Source: Tessaracoccus flavescens (lineage in GTDB: Bacteria > Actinomycetota > Actinomycetes > Propionibacteriales > Propionibacteriaceae). From it: a stretch of DNA of 13,990 bases. Shown one piece after another: positions 1-8,850 of this stretch. The position numbers were made by a program, and so were the translations under genes. Within the stretch, counting starts at the first letter, position 1, and each line of letters opens with the position of its first letter. The DNA lies in NCBI GenBank assembly GCA_020741375.1, contig DYZF01000119.1:1-13990 (forward strand), given 5' to 3'. Under the pieces are notes generated by a model, which had not been told where the DNA came from, did not search any database, and was given only the letters and a program-made list of their open reading frames with translations.

Positions 1-57
1 ATGAGTGGCTTGCGCGGGTTTGAGAACCACCCAGCGACGTGCACCGTCGGAGCCCTC

Positions 58-1914
58 TCACCGGAACCAATGCACGGCGTAGGGCCGAAGCGTCATCGTC
101 CAGGGCGTCAGATCCCACTCGACTCCATCCAGCATTTCGAACGCCGTCTCGCCGATGGTCTCGCTGAGGCAGGCCATCGGGAGGGTTATCTCGTTCGGGG
201 TCATGTTGTAGACCTGCACCATGGGGCCGATTGGGTGGTCGCGCTTGAAGGCCAGCACTCCCGGGTCGCCCGCCTCGATGATTTCCGACTCGCGTGAGGC
301 GTGCAGCTGCGGCGTCGCCCGCCGGACATCCAGCACGTGGCGCAGCCAGGCGTTGACCCGCGCGGCGGGGGAGGCAGGATCCTCACCCAACGCGGCGACG
401 GCGTCCCAGTCCATCACGGGGCGGTGCACCCAACGGTTGTCGTCGGCATGGGCGGGGTCGCGGGCGAAGTCGTGATCGTTCAGCATCGCCACCTCGTCGC
501 CCATGTAGAGCAGGGGAACACCTCCCCAGCCGCAGATGACGGCGTGGAGGAGGTTGATGCGCGCGACCGCAAGCTCCACCTCCCCGGCATCGGAGAGCGC
601 CAGGGCGTGCTCTAGGCCGGCGAGCGAGGCGAGCGATCCCGAGATGCGACGATCCCCGGTGGCCTCGTTCGCCTGGAAGACCAGACCTCGGGCGAAGGAC
701 CCGGGGAACTCGCCGGAGTAGAAGTCGCTGAGGAACGCCCGGTGGGCGAAGCCATTGAGGCCAGCGGTCGCCGCGTCGACGTCGTCGATGGCCCAGCCGA
801 TGTCGTCGTGGCACCGGATGTACGTGCCCCAGGTAGCGGTGGACGGCTTGGGCGGGAACCCGCCGAGGGCCCGGCGCAGGAGCGTGGTGTCCTGCGAGGC
901 GAGCGTCGACCACAGCTGCGCCATCAGCGAGTTGTGGTAGGCGATGTCCGAGACCTTGCCGTAGTGCTCGCCCTGGCCGAAATAGGTGATGAGGTCCTTG
1001 GGCCCGACGATGGCCTCGGCCTTGAAGGCGACGGCGGGCGCGGCGATTCGGGCGGCCGCACGCAGGGCCTCGGTGATGGCGTGGACGGGCGGCTGGTTCT
1101 GGCAGTCGGTCCCCATCTCCTTCCAGATGAAGGCGATGGCGTCGAGCCGCAGCACCTCAACGCCCCGGTTGGCCAACCCGAGGATGATGTCGAGGTACTC
1201 CAGGAAGACGTCGGGGTTGGCCCAGTTGACGTCCCACTGGTAGTCGTTGAACGTCGTCCACACCCATCCGGCGAGCTCGTCGTCCCAGGTGAAGTTGCCC
1301 GGCGCGAAGTCCGGGAAAACCTCGGGGAGCGTCTCCTCGTAACGGTCGGGCATGGTCCGGTCGGGAAACACCATGAAGTAGTCGCGGTACCGCTGCTCCC
1401 CGGCCCGGGCGCGGGCTGCCCATTCGTGCTCCCTGGCGACGTGGTTGAGGACCAGGTCGACGACCAGGGAGATTCCCTTGCCTCGTAGGTGACGCGTGAG
1501 GTCCTCCAGGTCCTGCATCGTGCCGAGATCGGGGCGGACGGTGCGGTAGTCGGCGACGGCGTAGCCCCCGTCGTTGGCGCCCTCGCGGGGCTGCAACAGC
1601 GGCATCAGGTGCAGGTAGGTCACCCCCAGATCCTCGAGGTAGTCGAGGTGGTCGGTGATGCCGCGCAGCGTCCCGGCGAACCGATCGGTGTAGGCGACGT
1701 AGCCCACCTGACCGGGCTGCTGGAGCCAGTCCGGGCGAAGCAGCCGGGCCTCGTCGAGGAGGCGCAGATCGTCGCCGCGTTGCTCGAACCTCGTGCGCAC
1801 CAGCTCCTTCACCCGCTGGGCAAGATCTGCGGAGCCGTCCGCGTAGACGGCGGTCAGGGCGGTCGTGAGGTCGTCGCCGTAGCGCTCCCACCTGAGGTCG
1901 AAGGTTGTCTTCAC
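58..1914 (-). CDS. Amylosucrase-type GH13 enzyme (sucrose glucosyltransferase or sucrose hydrolase)
   Basis: Cytoplasmic GH13 subfamily 4 enzyme: it cleaves sucrose and either polymerises the glucosyl unit into alpha-1,4-glucan (amylosucrase) or hydrolyses it. The 618 residues start at GTG (1914), fixed by a TAGGCT box exactly 6 nt upstream. No signal peptide is visible. Aligned from memory with Neisseria polysaccharea amylosucrase, the nucleophile is Asp258 (RLDAIAF), the acid/base Glu300 (KAEAI) and the stabiliser Asp370 (RCHDDIGW). DGGYAV (115-120) and NRWVHRP (493-499) carry the Asp/Arg pair that closes the sucrose pocket. VDLVLNH (152-158) is conserved region I. The length matches the family (about 640). 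Pro197 (LPEVFPD) lies where I recall Arg226 in the Neisseria enzyme. It follows a patatin-like gene by 16 nt but has its own promoter. The family call is firm; transferase versus hydrolase cannot be settled by reading. Confidence 0.9.
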   Translation of the reverse strand: MKTTFDLRWERYGDDLTTALTAVYADGSADLAQRVKELVRTRFEQRGDDLRLLDEARLLRPDWLQQPGQVGYVAYTDRFAGTLRGITDHLDYLEDLGVTYLHLMPLLQPREGANDGGYAVADYRTVRPDLGTMQDLEDLTRHLRGKGISLVVDLVLNHVAREHEWAARARAGEQRYRDYFMVFPDRTMPDRYEETLPEVFPDFAPGNFTWDDELAGWVWTTFNDYQWDVNWANPDVFLEYLDIILGLANRGVEVLRLDAIAFIWKEMGTDCQNQPPVHAITEALRAAARIAAPAVAFKAEAIVGPKDLITYFGQGEHYGKVSDIAYHNSLMAQLWSTLASQDTTLLRRALGGFPPKPSTATWGTYIRCHDDIGWAIDDVDAATAGLNGFAHRAFLSDFYSGEFPGSFARGLVFQANEATGDRRISGSLASLAGLEHALALSDAGEVELAVARINLLHAVICGWGGVPLLYMGDEVAMLNDHDFARDPAHADDNRWVHRPVMDWDAVAALGEDPASPAARVNAWLRHVLDVRRATPQLHASRESEIIEAGDPGVLAFKRDHPIGPMVQVYNMTPNEITLPMACLSETIGETAFEMLDGVEWDLTPWTMTLRPYAVHWFR

Positions 1915-1920
1915 GGCTCT

Positions 1921-1926
1921 AGCCTA
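1921..1926 (-). promoter_or_regulatory. -10 box (TAGGCT) for the amylosucrase gene, leaderless type
   Basis: TAGGCT reads on the minus strand from 1926 to 1921, then exactly 6 nt separate it from the GTG at 1914. It fits TANNNT, places transcription initiation at the start codon, and no Shine-Dalgarno is present. It lies in the short gap after the patatin stop, so the two genes need not be co-transcribed. Confidence 0.55.
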
Positions 1927-1930
1927 ACGG

Positions 1931-3412
1931 TCAGCCCCTGGTTGGCATCGGCATCCAGGGCGGTTGCATCGTCGGTGGCTCCGGGTGACGCTCCCACTGC
2001 GTCCACCAGTGCTCCGCGCCGTCGGGCAGAGGGGTGGTGTGGGCTGCCCGCACCGCGTCGCGCAATTCCACCTTGGCGCTGCGCAGCACCATGTGATCGC
2101 GCCGCGACGGCTTCTCCAGCGCCAGGAATTGCTCCTCCAGATCGAGAATGCGAAGCCGCAGCTCGATGATGTGGCGGTGCTGCTCCCGCTTTCGCTCGTC
2201 CATCTCGAGGTGCACCTCGGCGGCGCGGAGCCAGCCGTAATCCATGTTGATCGCGATCAGCGACGGGTTGACCGTCATCGCATCGTGGATGCTGAGCTCG
2301 GGGTAGATCACGGGGGACCCGGTGGAGATGGCGTAGGCCAGCTCGTCACGCCCAGCCTCGTCGATGAGAATCTCCGTGGCCCGCATGACGGTGGCGAAGA
2401 GATCCACGTCGGCCATCGACGCGCGATGCTGCACGCCCATCGACTGCGAGCTGACGATGTAGTTACGGCGAGCGCCCAGATGACCGACGGCGAGTTCGGC
2501 AGGAAGGTTTTCGCGGGCCCCGCCGTCGATGTAGGTCTCGTCGCCGATCGGCACCGGCCGGAAGACGGCCGGGATGGCGCACGAGGCCAGAACGCCGACG
2601 GCGAGGTTGTGGGTGGTGTCGTCGATCGGCTGGTTCTCGCGGTCCACCAAGGCGCCCGTCTGCGTCATGTAGCGCAGCTCGCCCGTTTCAAGCGACACCA
2701 TCGAGATCCGCAGCGTCACGCCGGACTCGGCGACGCGCTCCGGGTCGAACGTCTCGGTCTCCAAGAGTTGCGCGAGAACCGGGCCGGGGCGATACATCGA
2801 CCGGGTGTGTTCGAGGCCCAGGGCGATGTTGTTGAGTTCGGTGCCGAGGCGGGGGAGCTTCCCCAGCTGGCCCGCGACCGCGGACAACGTGGCCAGCGAC
2901 CACTCCGACTGGAACTCCTCATCCGGGCTCAGCGCCAGCTCCAACGGGCTGGGCGGCTCGACGACGGAGGGCTCCGCGGGGGCGGCCGGGGGGCGGAGGA
3001 AAGGTAGCCGCGAGGGACGCTTCGGGGGCTCGGGCTTTGCCGGCTTCACCAACTCCAGCCACGACGGACCCTCCGTCTCCAACGTCTGGTACCACGGACG
3101 CGCCGTGAACATGTCGCCTTGGGTTTTGAGGCCCTGCCAGATGTTGATCAGGCGACGCAGGTAGGTCTGCTGCCCGTCGCGATCCGCTGATTGGGAGAGG
3201 GCGGCCGCCAGAATCGAGCCGGCGGAGGTACCGACGAAGACGGTGGGAGCGAATTCCTCGTCGTGGCGGTAGAGGTAATCGAGCGCGCCCAGCTGGAATC
3301 CGGCGCGCGAACCGCCGCCTGACAAGGTGCAAGAGACGACGTTGGGCCGGGGCTTCAACCCGAACGTGGGTAACTCGAACGTCGGAAGCCCAAACCAACC
3401 CTTTTCTGCCAT
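1931..3412 (-). CDS. Patatin-like phospholipase family protein
   Basis: Predicted serine lipid acyl hydrolase with a Ser-Asp dyad, 493 residues. The oxyanion glycine loop is GGGSRAG (32-38), the nucleophile elbow GTSAG (61-65, Ser63) and the catalytic Asp is in DGG (296-298). All patatin motifs are therefore intact. Between the first and second halves lies a proline-rich low-complexity insert (about 123-160). After the catalytic core there is a charged, probably helical or coiled-coil segment (about 395-460) and a Pro/Trp/Met-rich tail. No signal peptide is visible. The ATG at 3412 is chosen because TACGCT sits exactly 6 nt upstream. An in-frame GTG directly before it and longer extensions into glyS are less likely. 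Substrate and physiological role are unknown; membrane lipid turnover is the family-level guess. Confidence 0.85.
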   Translation of the reverse strand: MAEKGWFGLPTFELPTFGLKPRPNVVSCTLSGGGSRAGFQLGALDYLYRHDEEFAPTVFVGTSAGSILAAALSQSADRDGQQTYLRRLINIWQGLKTQGDMFTARPWYQTLETEGPSWLELVKPAKPEPPKRPSRLPFLRPPAAPAEPSVVEPPSPLELALSPDEEFQSEWSLATLSAVAGQLGKLPRLGTELNNIALGLEHTRSMYRPGPVLAQLLETETFDPERVAESGVTLRISMVSLETGELRYMTQTGALVDRENQPIDDTTHNLAVGVLASCAIPAVFRPVPIGDETYIDGGARENLPAELAVGHLGARRNYIVSSQSMGVQHRASMADVDLFATVMRATEILIDEAGRDELAYAISTGSPVIYPELSIHDAMTVNPSLIAINMDYGWLRAAEVHLEMDERKREQHRHIIELRLRILDLEEQFLALEKPSRRDHMVLRSAKVELRDAVRAAHTTPLPDGAEHWWTQWERHPEPPTMQPPWMPMPTRG

Positions 3413-3418
3413 CACCCC

Positions 3419-3424
3419 AGCGTA
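3419..3424 (-). promoter_or_regulatory. -10 box (TACGCT) for the patatin-like gene
   Basis: TACGCT reads from 3424 to 3419 on the minus strand, followed by GGGGTG and then ATG at 3412. The 6-nt gap matches the other genes of this window and implies a transcript that begins at the ATG. Confidence 0.5.
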
Positions 3425-3452
3425 TCCGCGGGGCGGTGGAAATCTGATCAGA

Positions 3453-3478
3453 CTGGGGTCGCGACTTGGCGGCCCCAG
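3453..3478 (-). terminator. GC-rich hairpin after the glycyl-tRNA synthetase gene
   Basis: CTGGGGTCGC at 3453-3462 pairs with GCGGCCCCAG at 3469-3478 around GACTTG, giving 10 bp including one G-T pair. It starts 14 nt past the glyS stop codon and lies upstream of the patatin promoter. No real U-tract follows on the minus strand (TCTGATCAGATTT), so it may attenuate rather than terminate efficiently. Confidence 0.45.
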
Positions 3479-3491
3479 CCCAAGGATCAGA

Positions 3492-6400
3492 TCAGTTGAT
3501 GGCGGTGTCGACGGCCTTCCAGTCGATGCCGCCCGGCGACAGCGACAGCACCGACGCGAGCAGGCTCTGGCGGGCCGCGCGGACCTCGGCGTCGTCGGCG
3601 TTGACCAAGATCTCATCGAAGAACGTGGCGGCCGCGGTGACGACGGGGGCAGTGCGGTCGAGCACGGTTGCCAGACTCTGCGCCTCGGGTGCGCCGTCGA
3701 TCGCCTCGGACACCGCGTCGTGCAGAGTCACCTCGGCGGGCTCGGTGAGCTTCGCCTTCACGAGCTCCGGCGCGACACCGTCGGGCAGGATGCGGGTGAT
3801 GCGGACGTTGGTGGCGACGAGGTCGCGGAGACGCTGATCGTCCTGAGCGGCGACGAGCTCCGAGAGGAGTCGCGACGCGCGGCCAGGCGCATCTGCGGCG
3901 GGGAGGATCGCGTTCACCAGATCGGCGGACGTGCCCTCGTCACGCAGCAGTTGCGCGAAGCGGCCGATGGTGAACTCCAAGGCCGCGTCCACCGCGTCGG
4001 GAGCCACGTCGACGCCCTGCTCGGCCAGGCGCGCGACGGCGTCCTCCAGCCCGGCACGGACCGTCAGCGATTCCAGCGGCGTGCCTGCCGACTCGCGCAG
4101 GATCCGCACGACGCCCAACGCCGCGCGGCGCAGGCCGAACGGGTCCGACGAGCCGGTGGGCTTGGCGCCCAGCGCGAACATCGCGGCGAGCAGGTCGAAG
4201 CGGTCGCCCAGAGCGAGCAGCGCGCCGGGGGTGCTGGCGGGCACCGGGTCTGCCGAGGTGTGTGGCTGCTCCATCTCGAAGAGAGCGTCGGCGACTGCCT
4301 GCGTCTCGCCCTTGCGGACGGCGTACTCGCGGGCGATGAAGCCGGCGAGCGAGCTCATCTCGACCACCATCTGGGTGGAGAGGTCGAACTTGGCGAGCTG
4401 GCCGGCGCGGGTCAGCGTCTCGCGGTCGGCGCCGTCGAGGCCGACTCGATCGGCGAGCTTGGCCGCGACATCGGCGATGCGACGGGCGCGCTGGCCCACG
4501 GAACCGAGGCGATCCTCGAACGTGAGCTTCTCGAGGCCGGGGACGAAGCCGTCCACGTCGTCGGCCTGGAGATCGGCGTTCCAGAAGAACAGGGCGTCCT
4601 CGTAGCGGGCGCGGATGACGGATTCGTTGCCCTTGCGGACGGTGTCGTCATCGCACAGGCCGTTGGCCATGGTGACGAAGTGCGGGGCGAGCTTGCCGTC
4701 GACGTACACCGGCAGGTAGCGCTGGTGCTTGCGCATGACCGTGGTGAGGATCTTGGCGGGAAGCTCGAGGTAGCGCTCGTCGAAGTCGCCCAGCACGCCG
4801 TGCGGGTCCTCGACGAGGTTCGTGATCTCGTCCACCACGGCGGCTTCGCCGTCGGCATCGATGGTGCCGCCCACGCCGGCGGCCAACTGGGTGGCCTGCT
4901 CGACGACGGAGCTGCGACGCGCCTCGGAGGACAGCTGGATGTGTCCGGCCTCGATGGTGCTGAGCAGCTCGTCTGCGGAGGCGACCTCGACGTAGCCCAC
5001 GAGGGCGCCGTCGGAGCGCTTGCCGGATTCCTCACCCGCGACGGGACGCTGCAGGTAGGTGCTGCGGCCGGCGGTCAGACCGGAGACGCTGACGGGCACG
5101 ACGGTGTCGCCCCAGAGGGCGACGAGCCAGCGGATGGCGCGGGAGAATGACAGGTTGGCGTCGTTCCAGCGCATGTTCTTCTCGGCGCGGAGCGAGCCGA
5201 CGATCTCCGCGATCGCGGCACCGGCGACGTCAAGGACGTGGCGGCCCTCCACCTTGACGGCGACCGCGGCGTGTTCGGCGCCGCCGATCTCGGCCTTGGT
5301 GACCTGATCGGCGGTGACGCCCTGGCCGCGCATGAAGCCCTCAAGCGCCTTGGTGGGGTTGCCGTCGGCGTCGAACGCCGCGGCCCACTTCGGGCCCTTG
5401 CGGAGCTGGTCGGCGTCGGGCTCGGAGGCGGCCACGTCCTTGACGACGGCGACGATGCGGCGGGGGGTGCCGTCAACGGTGATCTCGCCATGGGTCAGGC
5501 GCGAAGCGGCGAGCTTCTCGGTGATGCCCGCGCGAACCGCCTCGATGGTTTGTGGGACGACGTGCGGCGGGAGTTCCTCGACGCCGATCTCGAACGCCAG
5601 CGTCTGGGGGGTGGTGGCGAGGGAGCCCCCTTCATCGGCGCCGGTCTCCTTCGTCGCCGTGGCGCTGTTCTGGGAGTCGTCGCCGGACCCGTCGCGCATC
5701 AGCGGGAAGCCGAGCTCTTCGCGGCGCTCGATCCACAAGGCGGCGGTGTCTCGCATGAGGCGGCGCATCGTGGCGAACGCCTTCGCGCGCTCGGTCGTCG
5801 AGATGGCGCCGCGGGCGTCGAGCACGTTGAACGCGTGGCTCGATTTCAGGATGTACCCGTGAGCCGGCACGGGCAGGCGGGCCTCGACCATCCGGGTGGC
5901 CTCGGCAACGTACGTCTCGTACAGCCTGCGGTTGGCGTCGACGTCGGCGTCGTCGAGGTAGTAGCGGCTCATCTCGTACTCCTGCTGGCCGAAGGCCTCG
6001 CCGTACGTGACGGGGCGGCCGTCGGCGGCGATGGAGTAGACGATGTCCTTGAAGTGCGTGACGCCCTGCTGGGCCATGAGGATGCGCTCGACGCCGTAGG
6101 TGAGCTCCACCGGGATCGGGTCGAGGTTCTGGCCGCCCACCTGCTGGAAGTAGGTGAACTGCGTGATCTCCATGCCGTCGAGCCACACCTCCCAGCCGAG
6201 ACCCCACGCGCCGATGGCGGGCTGCTGCCAGTTGTCCTCGACGAAGCGCACGTCGTGGGCGCTGAGGTCGATGCCGAGCGCCTCGAGCGAGCCGAGGTAC
6301 AGCTCCTGCGGGTTGCCCGGTTCGGGCTTCAGGATCACCTGGAACTGGGTGTGCATCTGCAGGCGGTTGGGGTTCTCGCCGTAGCGGGAATCGTCGGGGC

Positions 6401-6575
6401 GGACCGACGGCTCGACGTACGCCACGTCCCACGGCTCGGGTCCGAGCACGCGCAGCACAGTTGCGGGGTTCATCGTTCCCGCTCCGACCTCGGAGTTGAA
6501 CGGTTGCCAGGTGAGGCAACCCTTGGAGGTCCAGTAGTCGGACAGGCGGCGGAGGGCGTCTTGCATGGTCAGCAC
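3492..6575 (-). CDS. glyQS: Glycine--tRNA ligase, fused alpha and beta subunits (single chain)
   Basis: Charges tRNA-Gly with glycine in the cytoplasm. The 1027 residues join the two chains of the bacterial alpha2beta2 enzyme. The alpha part is about 1-293: motif 2 region [17 protein letters not shown] (54-71), KPEP (83-86), [18 protein letters not shown] (128-145) and motif 3 GVERI (161-165), colinear with E. coli GlyQ. A Ser/Thr/Ala/Glu-rich linker runs about 294-325. The beta part is about 326-1027: [10 protein letters not shown] (614-623), [15 protein letters not shown] (656-665), and [11 protein letters not shown] with [18 protein letters not shown] (805-822), matching GlyS. The GTG at 6575 is preferred because TAATCT stands exactly 6 nt upstream; the ATG at 6566 is the alternative and would shorten the protein by three residues. 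All key motifs look intact. Confidence 0.95.
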   Translation of the reverse strand: MLTMQDALRRLSDYWTSKGCLTWQPFNSEVGAGTMNPATVLRVLGPEPWDVAYVEPSVRPDDSRYGENPNRLQMHTQFQVILKPEPGNPQELYLGSLEALGIDLSAHDVRFVEDNWQQPAIGAWGLGWEVWLDGMEITQFTYFQQVGGQNLDPIPVELTYGVERILMAQQGVTHFKDIVYSIAADGRPVTYGEAFGQQEYEMSRYYLDDADVDANRRLYETYVAEATRMVEARLPVPAHGYILKSSHAFNVLDARGAISTTERAKAFATMRRLMRDTAALWIERREELGFPLMRDGSGDDSQNSATATKETGADEGGSLATTPQTLAFEIGVEELPPHVVPQTIEAVRAGITEKLAASRLTHGEITVDGTPRRIVAVVKDVAASEPDADQLRKGPKWAAAFDADGNPTKALEGFMRGQGVTADQVTKAEIGGAEHAAVAVKVEGRHVLDVAGAAIAEIVGSLRAEKNMRWNDANLSFSRAIRWLVALWGDTVVPVSVSGLTAGRSTYLQRPVAGEESGKRSDGALVGYVEVASADELLSTIEAGHIQLSSEARRSSVVEQATQLAAGVGGTIDADGEAAVVDEITNLVEDPHGVLGDFDERYLELPAKILTTVMRKHQRYLPVYVDGKLAPHFVTMANGLCDDDTVRKGNESVIRARYEDALFFWNADLQADDVDGFVPGLEKLTFEDRLGSVGQRARRIADVAAKLADRVGLDGADRETLTRAGQLAKFDLSTQMVVEMSSLAGFIAREYAVRKGETQAVADALFEMEQPHTSADPVPASTPGALLALGDRFDLLAAMFALGAKPTGSSDPFGLRRAALGVVRILRESAGTPLESLTVRAGLEDAVARLAEQGVDVAPDAVDAALEFTIGRFAQLLRDEGTSADLVNAILPAADAPGRASRLLSELVAAQDDQRLRDLVATNVRITRILPDGVAPELVKAKLTEPAEVTLHDAVSEAIDGAPEAQSLATVLDRTAPVVTAAATFFDEILVNADDAEVRAARQSLLASVLSLSPGGIDWKAVDTAIN

Positions 6576-6581
6576 CCCGTC

Positions 6582-6587
6582 AGATTA
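6582..6587 (-). promoter_or_regulatory. -10 box (TAATCT) for glyQS
   Basis: TAATCT reads from 6587 to 6582 on the minus strand, followed by GACGGG and the GTG at 6575. It is the best -10 match in the window. The position decides in favour of the GTG start rather than the downstream ATG. No convincing -35 was found at normal spacing. Confidence 0.5.
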
Positions 6588-6763
6588 CCGAAGAAGATCT
6601 GCGTCATGCTCAAGCGTGCTGGCGAGCCTCACCGTCCGGGCGTTGGGGACCGTCGGAATCGTGTTGCGCGGTGGGCTTCGAGGGCCAGTGAGCTGTGTCG
6701 GGTGTCGTCACGACGTGCGGCGGCGCGGTTCGACGTGCAGCGCCCCAACTGAATGAGCGCGGT

Positions 6764-6792
6764 TTGATTCGACCCCTTTGTACGACGATCAT
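6764..6792 (+). promoter_or_regulatory. Possible promoter of the cation transporter gene
   Basis: TTGATT (6764-6769) and GATCAT (6787-6792) are separated by 17 nt. Each matches the sigma-70 consensus at four of six positions. GATCAT ends exactly 6 nt before the GTG at 6799, the same geometry as the other promoters here. The rest of 6588-6763 shows no gene that I can support. Confidence 0.4.
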
Positions 6793-6798
6793 TGCCCG

Positions 6799-7596
6799 GT
6801 GACTTCTTCCCGCGTCGACCTGACCAAGTTCGCCTGGCTGGCGATCTTCGCCGCACTCGCCACCATCGCTCTGAAGACAGCGGCATGGTTGGTGACCGGT
6901 TCGGTGGGTCTGCTGTCCGACGCAGCCGAGTCTGTGGTCAACCTGATCGCGGCCGTCGTCGCCTTGATTGCGTTGAAGGTCGCGGCCAAGCCGGCCGACA
7001 AGAACCATCACTACGGGCACTCGAAGGCCGAGTATTTCTCGGCCGCGGTGGAAGGCATGATGATCTTCGTCGCCGCGGCGGCGATCCTCGTGTTCGCGAT
7101 CGAGCGACTCTTCGATCCCCGGCCCCTGGAGCAGGTGGGCATCGGTCTGTTCATCTCCGTCATCGCGTCGCTGATCAACGGCGCGGTCGCGATGGTGCTC
7201 CTCCGCGCAGGGCGAAAGCACAACTCCATCACGCTGCGCGCGGACGCCAACCACCTGATGACGGATGTGGTGACCTCGGGCGGTGTGCTGCTGGGCGTCG
7301 GGCTGGTCTGGCTGACGGGGTGGAACTGGCTGGACCCGGTGGTCGCGATCGCGGTGGGTCTGAACATCCTGTGGACCGGCTACAAGCTCATCTCGGAATC
7401 CACCGCCGGGCTGATGGACGAGTCGCTGCCCAAGGAGACCAACGCACGCCTCCGCGAGATCTTGGCCGAGCACGAGACGTCGCAGATTGGCTTCCATGCG
7501 TTCCGCACCCGGGTGTCCGGTGCTCGGGCCTTCATGGAGATGCACATGCTTGTGCCTGGGGCGTGGACCATCCAGCGCGGCCACGACGCTCTCTAG
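6799..7596 (+). CDS. Cation diffusion facilitator (CDF) transporter, truncated by an in-frame amber codon
   Basis: Predicted inner-membrane divalent-metal/proton antiporter of the CDF family. 265 residues are translated up to TAG at 7594-7596, and the same frame then continues for 51 family-like codons. Hydrophobic segments fall near 11-33, 36-60, 83-105, 113-135, 155-174 and 177-195. Transmembrane helix 5 carries the metal-site HxxxD (His152, Asp156). At the helix 2 site the usual H/DxxxD is ExxxN (Glu44, Asn48), which I recall from a subgroup of bacterial CDF proteins. The loop HHYGHSKAE (70-78) is typical. The cytoplasmic domain begins near 205 and stops inside the fold, losing the last helix and strand. 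The start GTG 6799 follows from family alignment and promoter spacing; a TTG at 6778 is possible. Probably a recent pseudogene, unless the amber is suppressed or is a sequencing error. Confidence 0.8.
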   Translation: MTSSRVDLTKFAWLAIFAALATIALKTAAWLVTGSVGLLSDAAESVVNLIAAVVALIALKVAAKPADKNHHYGHSKAEYFSAAVEGMMIFVAAAAILVFAIERLFDPRPLEQVGIGLFISVIASLINGAVAMVLLRAGRKHNSITLRADANHLMTDVVTSGGVLLGVGLVWLTGWNWLDPVVAIAVGLNILWTGYKLISESTAGLMDESLPKETNARLREILAEHETSQIGFHAFRTRVSGARAFMEMHMLVPGAWTIQRGHDAL

Positions 7597-7752
7597 GATC
7601 TAGTGGACGAGATCAACGCGGAGTTCCCGGACCTGCACGTCTCCGGCCACTTGGAGCCGATCGAGGATCCGCGCAGCTACGACGACATGCTGCTCGACCG
7701 CCCGGTCACCCCGGTGTCGCCCCCCGGCTGGTCGCCGCTCACGCCGGAGTGA
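7597..7752 (+). pseudogene. C-terminal remnant of the CDF transporter, in frame after the amber codon
   Basis: 51 sense codons follow the TAG at 7594-7596 without a frame change and end at TGA 7750-7752. The translation contains DLVDEINAEFPDLHV and GHLEPIEDP, which resemble the closing helix and metal-binding last strand of CDF cytoplasmic domains. A single base change (for example GAG to TAG) would explain the break. It has no credible start of its own. Confidence 0.75.
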
Positions 7753-7821
7753 TTCCAGAGCGGTCATGGAAGCCCCCGGAGCGCGCCCTGTAGATCGTGC
7801 TCCTCGTAGATTCGGCGTGCG

Positions 7822-7904
7822 GATTTGGGAATCGGTGCGCTCGATCAAAGAATCGGCCCAATTCGACCTGAGAGACCCCGTCGAGTGGCAGTTTTCCCAG
7901 ATCG
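7822..7904 (+). repeat. Left terminal inverted repeat of the DUF559 unit (83 nt, itself palindromic)
   Basis: Ungapped inverted match to 8809-8891. The outer 24 nt (7822-7845) match with four mismatches. The middle 28 nt (7846-7873) are diverged but equal in length. The inner 31 nt (7874-7904) match with one mismatch. The arm also folds on itself: GATTTGGGAA at the outer end pairs with TTCCCAGATC at the inner end, CTCGA with TCGAG, and a small GAAT/ATTC hairpin sits at the tip. Confidence 0.85.
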
Positions 7905-7925
7905 ATCTGTCCACAGTCCCGTAGT

Positions 7926-7939
7926 CCGATGGGAATCGG
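7926..7939 (+). promoter_or_regulatory. Short dyad upstream of the DUF559 gene, possible operator
   Basis: CCGAT (7926-7930), loop GGGA, ATCGG (7935-7939): a perfect 5-bp dyad about 27 nt before the ATG. The encoded protein has a winged-helix N-terminus of the AbiEi type, so autoregulation is conceivable. The site is short and could be chance. Confidence 0.25.
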
Positions 7940-7965
7940 GGCGGTCGGTTTGCGATTACGTGGGC

Positions 7966-8850
7966 ATGAGATCTGAACTGCGCGACATCCTCGATCAAGA
8001 AGGCTTTGTCTCCACGGCCCGGCACCCACACTTGGCTCGCGCCGTCGAATACTGCGTCTCTCGTGGAACTCTCGTGAAACTCATTGGCTCCTCGTATGCC
8101 TTGGCTGGTCGGGAGCCCACCTTCGACGTCAGGATTGCGGCCGCTCGTGCTGCCCGACCCAACTCCGTATTTGTCCGTGACACCTCCGCGAGGCTCTCGT
8201 GGTGGCCAACCCTGCCTGTGGACGCTATTCAACTGGCGGAAGCAGCCAGACGCGCCGGTGGTAAGGGTTACAAGGTTGAACGCAGGGAAGTTCCGCCCGA
8301 GTTGAAGGTCTGGACGGGGCAACATTTCATCACCGCACCCGCGCTCAGCGTCCTCGATCTGACCGACACGCTAGGAGGGAACGCGATTGATGAAGCACTA
8401 CGCCGCAAGGCGGTGACCATCCTGGGTCTGCGACGGGCGTTAAGTCTCACGTCAGGGCGCCGCGGAAATGGTGAACGGGCGCGCTTGCTGAGGGAGTCGA
8501 GGGAGCAGCCGTGGTCGTACCTTGAGCGTGAAGCGCACATCCGCCTGCGCCGGGCGCGGATCGGTGGATGGTTCGCAAATCACCGAGTCGCGGTGGGTTG
8601 GAAGACTTACTTCGTCGATGTGGCCTTGCCGGAGCACAATCTCGCGGTGGAGCTCGATGGTTGGGAGCACCACGGGTCTCACGACAGTTTCATCAGCGAT
8701 CGGATCCGTTGGAACGATCTCACTATCGCAGGATGGACGCTGCTCAACTTCACGGCTGCAACCATTGGGAACCTTGTGCCGACGTTGAGGCAGGCAATGG
8801 CACTCAAGCGATCTGGGAAAACTGCCGCTCGACGGGGTCGCTCATGCTGA
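7966..8850 (+). CDS. AbiEi-type winged-helix plus DUF559 (Vsr-like) nuclease-domain protein
   Basis: 294 residues; function not established. Residues 1-50 look like the winged helix of AbiEi-type antitoxins (QEGFVSTARH ... YALAGR). A middle region (about 51-175) resembles the linker of actinobacterial AbiEi/DUF559 proteins. The C-terminal part (about 180-275) is a DUF559/Vsr-like PD-(D/E)xK domain: SYLEREAH (184-191), FVDVALPEHNLAVELDG (216-232) with candidate metal ligands Asp218, Glu229 and Asp231, then the terminal GWTLLNFTA. The core residues look intact, so a DNA-cutting or nicking role is plausible but unproven. The ATG at 7966 starts the winged helix; an upstream TTG at 7825 would run through the left repeat. 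The last 13-14 codons lie inside the right inverted repeat. No toxin partner (AbiEii) adjoins it. A weak -10 (GATTAC) ends 6 nt before the ATG. Confidence 0.8.
   Translation: MRSELRDILDQEGFVSTARHPHLARAVEYCVSRGTLVKLIGSSYALAGREPTFDVRIAAARAARPNSVFVRDTSARLSWWPTLPVDAIQLAEAARRAGGKGYKVERREVPPELKVWTGQHFITAPALSVLDLTDTLGGNAIDEALRRKAVTILGLRRALSLTSGRRGNGERARLLRESREQPWSYLEREAHIRLRRARIGGWFANHRVAVGWKTYFVDVALPEHNLAVELDGWEHHGSHDSFISDRIRWNDLTIAGWTLLNFTAATIGNLVPTLRQAMALKRSGKTAARRGRSC

Noticed and set aside
6641..6749. GTTGGGG / CCCCAAC pairing in the glyQS-CDF intergenic region as a riboswitch
   Set aside because: A 7-bp match across about 95 nt is weak in GC-rich DNA and no known riboswitch core was recognised. 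The promoter boxes of both flanking genes lie close to their start codons and would exclude it from the mRNAs.
6700..6750. tRNA gene suggested by GGTTCGA at 6727-6733
   Set aside because: No T-stem pairs around it, and no acceptor stem, anticodon arm or CCA context was found on either strand.
3327..6752. Long plus-strand open frames opposite glyQS (3327-5150 and 5238-6752)
   Set aside because: They are antisense to a protein with unmistakable GlyQ/GlyS motifs, have low-complexity Gly/Val/Asp/Glu composition and no family signature; typical high-GC shadows.
7825..7965. Upstream extension of the DUF559 protein to a TTG at 7825
   Set aside because: It would translate the left inverted repeat, the peptide has no family resemblance, and the winged helix begins naturally at the ATG at 7966.
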